64,000 nucleotides of DNA from Larix kaempferi (Eukaryota; Streptophyta; Pinopsida; Pinales; Pinaceae). A program made the translations under genes and the position numbers. The stretch covers positions 19,345,501 to 19,409,500 of the forward strand of contig BSBM01000047.1 of the NCBI GenBank assembly GCA_027924585.1, in the 5' to 3' direction. Positions 59,151 through 64,000 of the stretch are shown here, one piece after another. The notes below the pieces were generated by a model. The model saw only the letters and a list, made by a program, of their open reading frames with translations, did not search any database and was not told where the DNA came from. Within the stretch, counting starts at the first letter, position 1, and each line of letters starts with the position of its first letter.

Positions 59151-60850
59151 GCAACCATCTTCTTCTGTGCCATCTCTTGTCAGATGGGGCTACTGATATG
59201 AGCCTCAATATCATTTGAACTTTGTGGTGAGTTCCTTCTTGCATCCATGTCATCTGTGTATAGAAACCATATTCAACCTTGTAGCAAAGGTTGAGATCCA
59301 CATCACCCATGGTGATCATTAAGCTCATCAATTGACTATCGATCTTGGGTACCCATATAGAACCTGATTCACACTTCTTCTTTAATACACCATTAAGAGA
59401 ATGGTCTTATCTAGCCACTTGGAGCAAACATCTCGTCATGATTCTCTTCCTCTTTCTAAGAGAATCTTCTAGCCATGAGCCTTCTATATTTTGTTTGATT
59501 TGTAAATCTTTGTTGAACATCCATCACTTGTTCGGTGTTCATCATTCTTCATGATCTTTCCTACAAATCAAAATTAAGTACATGATTAGTAATCCTTCAT
59601 AATCATGAAATCATGTTGACATGATAACCTATTATGCATACAGATATCATTTACATATTTATGCAACTATCTTGACCAATAATTTGGCACAACACTTTTC
59701 CATATACTGTATGCATACAGTGGCTATCTAGATGCCTTCCATCTCTACCAGAACATACTATCGAGAGTGTGCACAGCTCTCAGCATGTCAGCAAAGAGAT
59801 TTTATTCTAGACAAGCAACAATGGAATGTTTGTCCAACTTACCAATCATATGCATATTAGTAGTATACTGTTCAATGCTCTATGAATGTTTACACTCAGC
59901 ATGATATATTCTAGGAATACAAATATGCATACAACCTATTACAAGCAATATCATTTACTATTTCAAATAAAAATTCAAATACTTATCTTTTATGTTTGTG
60001 TGGCTGCCTCTCGCTTGATATTCTAAATGTCTTTTGAACTTCTATTCATTCTGTACCACTATGCATGCTCAAGTGTGCACTAGTGTTATCCTCGTGATCT
60101 CATACACAAACATACATTCATTAATATATTATAAATATTATCAAAACATTATAATTATAAATAATCTTGAATATGTATAGTCATGATCATAATAAACATT
60201 AGTATTCAAGGTTTCAGGGAAGTCTTCTTTTACTCATGCATATTATCAATCAAGATAAAAGACATAATATGCATAAACCCTTGATTACTTTATGAATAAG
60301 CATAACCAATCAAGGGATCCTAACACAAGGTAAGATTCTAACTTGATATAGGAAAACATACCTGGATTAGTATACCTGCTTAGTTATGTCTAACATACCT
60401 AATCAATATCTTCTTTGTTCTCTTCAATGATTTAGAGATTCTATGTTGGAACCTGCATGTCTCATAATAGAACAAAGTCATACATACCTCGTAAGTAGAA
60501 CAAATATTATGGAGGAGTCTTTGTCTTCATGTTGTCATGGTCATGGAGCTTGATTTGTCTTTTGTGATGTACCTGTATCTTGTTAGCAGACAACATCAAC
60601 CTCATACAACACCATAGTGCATTAGTACAATCATATAACCCTAATCAATGAATGTCTTCTATCATTCACATGCATTCATACTTTTATTAGGGTGATAAGA
60701 CAATTCTAACATTAATCGAGATTGTACTAACCTAAATAATATGAAGACAAACATATTATGAACTTAATCAAGAATCAGATTTCAATACATACCTGTATCT
60801 CCTTAAGTCATACCTGTCGAGATTTCTTGTAGTCTTCTTATGTAAGGCCT
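59151..60850 (-). other. Copia-3 non-coding block shared with Copia-2
   Basis: Follows Copia-2 8601-10320 with scattered small indels. It includes the short open piece LMSLMITMGDVDLNLCYKVE (minus, near 59320), present in both copies but not a known Copia domain. I see no other coding. Confidence 0.6.
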
Positions 60851-62020
60851 TAGCCTCAACTCCCCCTAAAACTGGATCTGGAGCTCAATTAGGGTTTGTT
60901 AGATAAACCCTGAAGATTCAATCTTTGACTTTCACACTTCTTAATGGATGGATAGATGTGTCTTGTTAAGCTGATCAAACTTGCATACTTCAATTTTGAA
61001 ATCTCCAAAATTTGACCCCTCAAAATTGCCTTTGAAACTTCTGGATCTTCTGGACAGGATCCCGAACTAGGGTTTGATGGAGCCCACCCTTCTGCACAAT
61101 CAAAATGTTTGATTCAAATCTCTAAGCTCTTATTTTTCTGAAGAGCTTTCAGCCGTGGTCACAGACTTCAGAAATTCCAACTTTTGTAGAAGCCCTAATT
61201 TTTACCTTTCCGATCAAAATCCCGAACTAGGGTTTGATCAAGCCCACTCTTCTTCCCAACCAAAAATTATGATCTTGGTCTCTAAATTTCTATTTTAATG
61301 AGTAGCATCCAGCCGTGGTATCTGATTACAGAAATTCCAACTTTCTCCGAAACCCTAAATTCCGAAAGCCATGAATGAATGTGCTCAAAAATAATTCTGT
61401 TTTGACAGAAATATGTACCTGATTGTTTCTGCTGTAAATCCGCACTTTTTGATCCATAGGGTCTGAAAAACTTTTATGTGGTATCCTGACCTGTCATCTT
61501 TCCATTCTGACAGGTCTGACCTCAATTGGATTCTCTGAGAGAGAGTTATGCCAAGTGTCGCAATGTGACCTGTTTATGGGATAAAATAGGAGAGCGAACT
61601 TGTACGGCATGCCACGTGTCACTGGTTCAACTTCGGTCACTAAAAACGTTTCCTAAGATATTACAGAGTGTGTACTACCTGTCACTTTTTACGAAATTTC
61701 ATTTGGAGCTTCCTAGCCCAAGTTATGACCTTTTTTCCTAGGTCACCTGATTTTGACTGAGATCTGGAAGAGGCAGAAACCCTAACGTGTACTGATCATA
61801 ACTCACAAAGTACAACGAATCTTAGGGTTCCCTTTGGACACAAGGTACATGGGGATGTTATATACGACTTGTAAACGTTTTAGATCCTGACCCTTCGCAG
61901 AAATGGATTTATAGCGAAAGTTCCACGATGACTGATTTTTGATATATAAAACCCAAACCTTCAAATTGTCGCAAGTGAAGCAAGTGTCATAAGTGCCATA
62001 CATTTCCTTCCTTTAGGTTA
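60851..62020 (-). other. Copia-3 5' leader
   Basis: Corresponds to Copia-2 10321-11669, with one copy of the 176-bp unit (from about 61490) instead of two. It contains two GAACTAGGGTTTGAT segments (61064 and 61223). Confidence 0.65.
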
Positions 62021-62032
62021 GCTCTGATACCA
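62021..62032 (-). promoter_or_regulatory. Copia-3 primer-binding site
   Basis: Minus strand TGGTATCAGAGCTAACCTAAA, an exact initiator-Met site directly against the 5' LTR. Confidence 0.92.
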
Positions 62033-62636
62033 TGTTAAGATTCAATATGCTAAGACAGAAAATATCAGCATTACATTCCATTTCACAATAATAGCATATA
62101 CAGGATCACTGAAGAAACAATAAGCACAGCATAAACACAAGAGACGCAGATTTATCCTGGGAAACCCTCATGGGGTAGAAAACCCAGCAAAGCTTCCTCA
62201 ATATAGATGACCAGCAATATACAAAGATGCAAACCAAAGACATGATCTCCTCCTCCTCCATAGCAGACCTCTCTCTCACAAGTGTGTTGCATTTCAAGTG
62301 AGGGAAGTGTGTCAAATGAGGAACACACCTCCTCTATATATACACATCTCCAACTTTGACTTTATATTAACTAGGTCGGCCCCAACTTTACCACTGGGTT
62401 AAACACCCCATTACAACTGACTGGGCCGACCCCACTAGGGTGGTCTAACAACCCTTTTACCCACATAATACATACAAGTCCGACCCCCACTAGGGAAGCC
62501 TAATAACCCAAGTTACCACATTCCGACGGAGGAATAAACATCTCCAGATATACAATAAGATCTTCACGGAGGAATGAAACATCTCCGGAATAATAAAGTA
62601 CAAATATAATATTCTTTGAAGTTACAATATTCAACA
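62033..62636 (-). repeat. Copia-3 5' LTR (604 bp)
   Basis: TGTTAAGATTC...TATTCAACA, followed by the TGTTA duplication. Confidence 0.94.
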
Positions 62637-62641
62637 TGTTA

Positions 62642-64000
62642 CAGTCATGTTCCATCTGTGGTTTGGAATGATGAGAGGGGACGTGACATGTGTTGTGAGT
62701 CCTCCGTCAGAGAGCCGAAAGCTTATCCTTCTTTAGATTGAACTAATAAGACTACTTAGTTCAATACTTTATGCATAAGTATCTACAAGATATAGCTACC
62801 TCCTAACTATATCTATCTCAAATAAATATATATACATATGCCTTTATAGGTCTGGCTATACATACAATGATTTAGGAAGTGGTATTGAGTTTTATATATA
62901 AGATATCTTATAAAATTGTTATTATGAAATTGGTAGCAATATAAATATAGTCCTTCAAACATATGTATTTGCTTTAGTTATGGAAACAAGTAATATTCTA
63001 TAATTATATTCTCTTAAATATATTTTTACGCTACTCTTTTAAATATATTTTTATGCTTAAGTTACGAAAGGAAAGAAATTGTGGAAATTGTAGCAATATA
63101 AATATAATCTATTCAAATATATATATATATTTGTTGAAGTAATTATGAAGATAGTAGAATTATACTTATATTCTTCCAAACATGTTTTTTTTTGTGTTTG
63201 AGTTATGAAAAGAGAGAAGTGTTATATTTTGTTGTTTTGGAGGAAATATGAATATAAATGCATCCCATTGCAATTGTACTTCGAGTTATGAAAATGAGGA
63301 ACTTATAAATTCATTCTCATTAAGTTTATAATTGTGTTTAGAGTAATAAAACTGATGAATATTTAAAAAGGAACTATAATATCGGAGTTATGAAAAGAAA
63401 TGAATGGGTACGTATTTGTTCACATCAGGATAAGTCATGAGGCATACATATGCATATACGTCGATGTGTTCATATGGTGATGGAGATAAGGATATGTCAA
63501 TAAAACTTGTGAGTATATAATGAATGACCTCTAATGTGAGTTAAATGTGAGTGCGGTGTAGTATAATGCAATTAATGAGAAATGCAAAAATTAACGATTT
63601 TAGTTATTACGTGAAATGCTTATACTTTCCAAAACTTCAACAAGCTGTTGAGAGGTTCAAACAGAATCCAAATATGCAAAACAAGATATCAATGTGACCA
63701 CCATGAAGAGGTGAACACAAGAACAATGATTTTGCAACACAACGACACAATTAATGAAATTACAAACTTGACTTGACTTTAATATGGAATGGGACTTGGA
63801 AAACCCGCCGAAAGGGCCAAATGAAGATGATTTTTGTAAAGCGAAGTATGGGGACGATCAAAACGAGAAGTTAAGCACAATGATGCTAACCACCTGACAC
63901 GGTGCAACTTAAACGGAGAGACGACTAGTTCTTATGATATGAATCGATGAGATTATGATGAACCGCACAGATGTGATAGAACAAGCCTACCGAAGTGATC
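62642..64000. other. Unidentified right flank
   Basis: Continues the sequence interrupted by Copia-3. It is mainly AT-rich; a few short ATATAAATATA-type repeats (62940-63130) and the phrase GGAAAACCCGCCGAAAGGGC near 63797 stand out. I see no frame or element boundary. Confidence 0.35.

Larger units (their letters stand above)
56071..62636 (-). mobile_element. Copia-3, non-autonomous sister of Copia-2
   Basis: A 6566-bp element with two 604-bp LTRs (56071-56674, 62033-62636) and a perfect TSD TGTTA (56066-56070 and 62637-62641). Primer site at 62021-62032, polypurine tract at 56675: minus orientation. The interior parallels Copia-2: tandem arrays, a short RT/RNase H remnant, the same non-coding block and leader. 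LTRs differ by about 2% by eye, so it is a young insertion. Confidence 0.95.

Overview
This window comes from a large, repeat-packed plant nuclear genome. The reasons are plant-type Copia retrotransposons primed by initiator-Met tRNA, a plant L1-type LINE with an RNase H domain, and a TNP2/DUF4218/DUF4216 (CACTA, En/Spm) transposase. The density of old nested insertions suggests a gymnosperm, but that is a guess. I find no intact host gene, tRNA, rRNA or CRISPR array; nearly all 64 kb is mobile DNA in various states of decay.

Layout. 504-4793: old Copia-1 (minus strand, TSD CCTAC), gag/protease/integrase remnants only. 4803-12230: young non-autonomous Copia-2 (minus), its right LTR cut off at 12230 and fused to a TNP2 fragment (12231-12836). 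13426-14345: decayed minus-strand multi-exon frame. 14811-32875: full-length LINE (plus) with 15-bp target duplications. It is split at 18568/29520 by Copia-5 (18569-29519, plus, non-coding), whose left LTR is in turn split by Copia-4 (18952-26116, minus, full gag-pol in one frame with six stops). 33186-33570: short GCACC-type motifs that match those at 14491-14637, so the LINE landed in the middle of one motif cluster. 33994-41870: decayed plus-strand gene that reads, through plausible splice sites, from a SET-like domain into a TNP2 transposase, DUF4218 and DUF4216; a 2.6-kb solo LTR (35494-38058) sits in one exon. 42346-49726: Copia-6 (plus), one continuous gag-pol frame with three amber stops. 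50409-52537: Gypsy-like LTR plus primer site. 56071-62636: Copia-3 (minus, TSD TGTTA), a non-autonomous sister of Copia-2. 62642-64000: unidentified AT-rich DNA.

How the parts relate. Copia-2, -3, -4 and -6 look like one lineage. Their LTRs share a duplicated U3 block (GGTTATTAG...GGGGTCGGCC) upstream of a TATA box, and all carry tandem arrays between the end of pol and the polypurine tract. Copia-2 and -3 have lost most of pol but kept LTRs, primer sites and arrays, so they probably depended on proteins from relatives such as Copia-4 or -6. Nesting order and rough LTR divergence agree: LINE first, then Copia-5, then Copia-4. The two observations most worth following are the SET-like/transposase gene and the structured tandem arrays at the 3' end of the Copia lineage.
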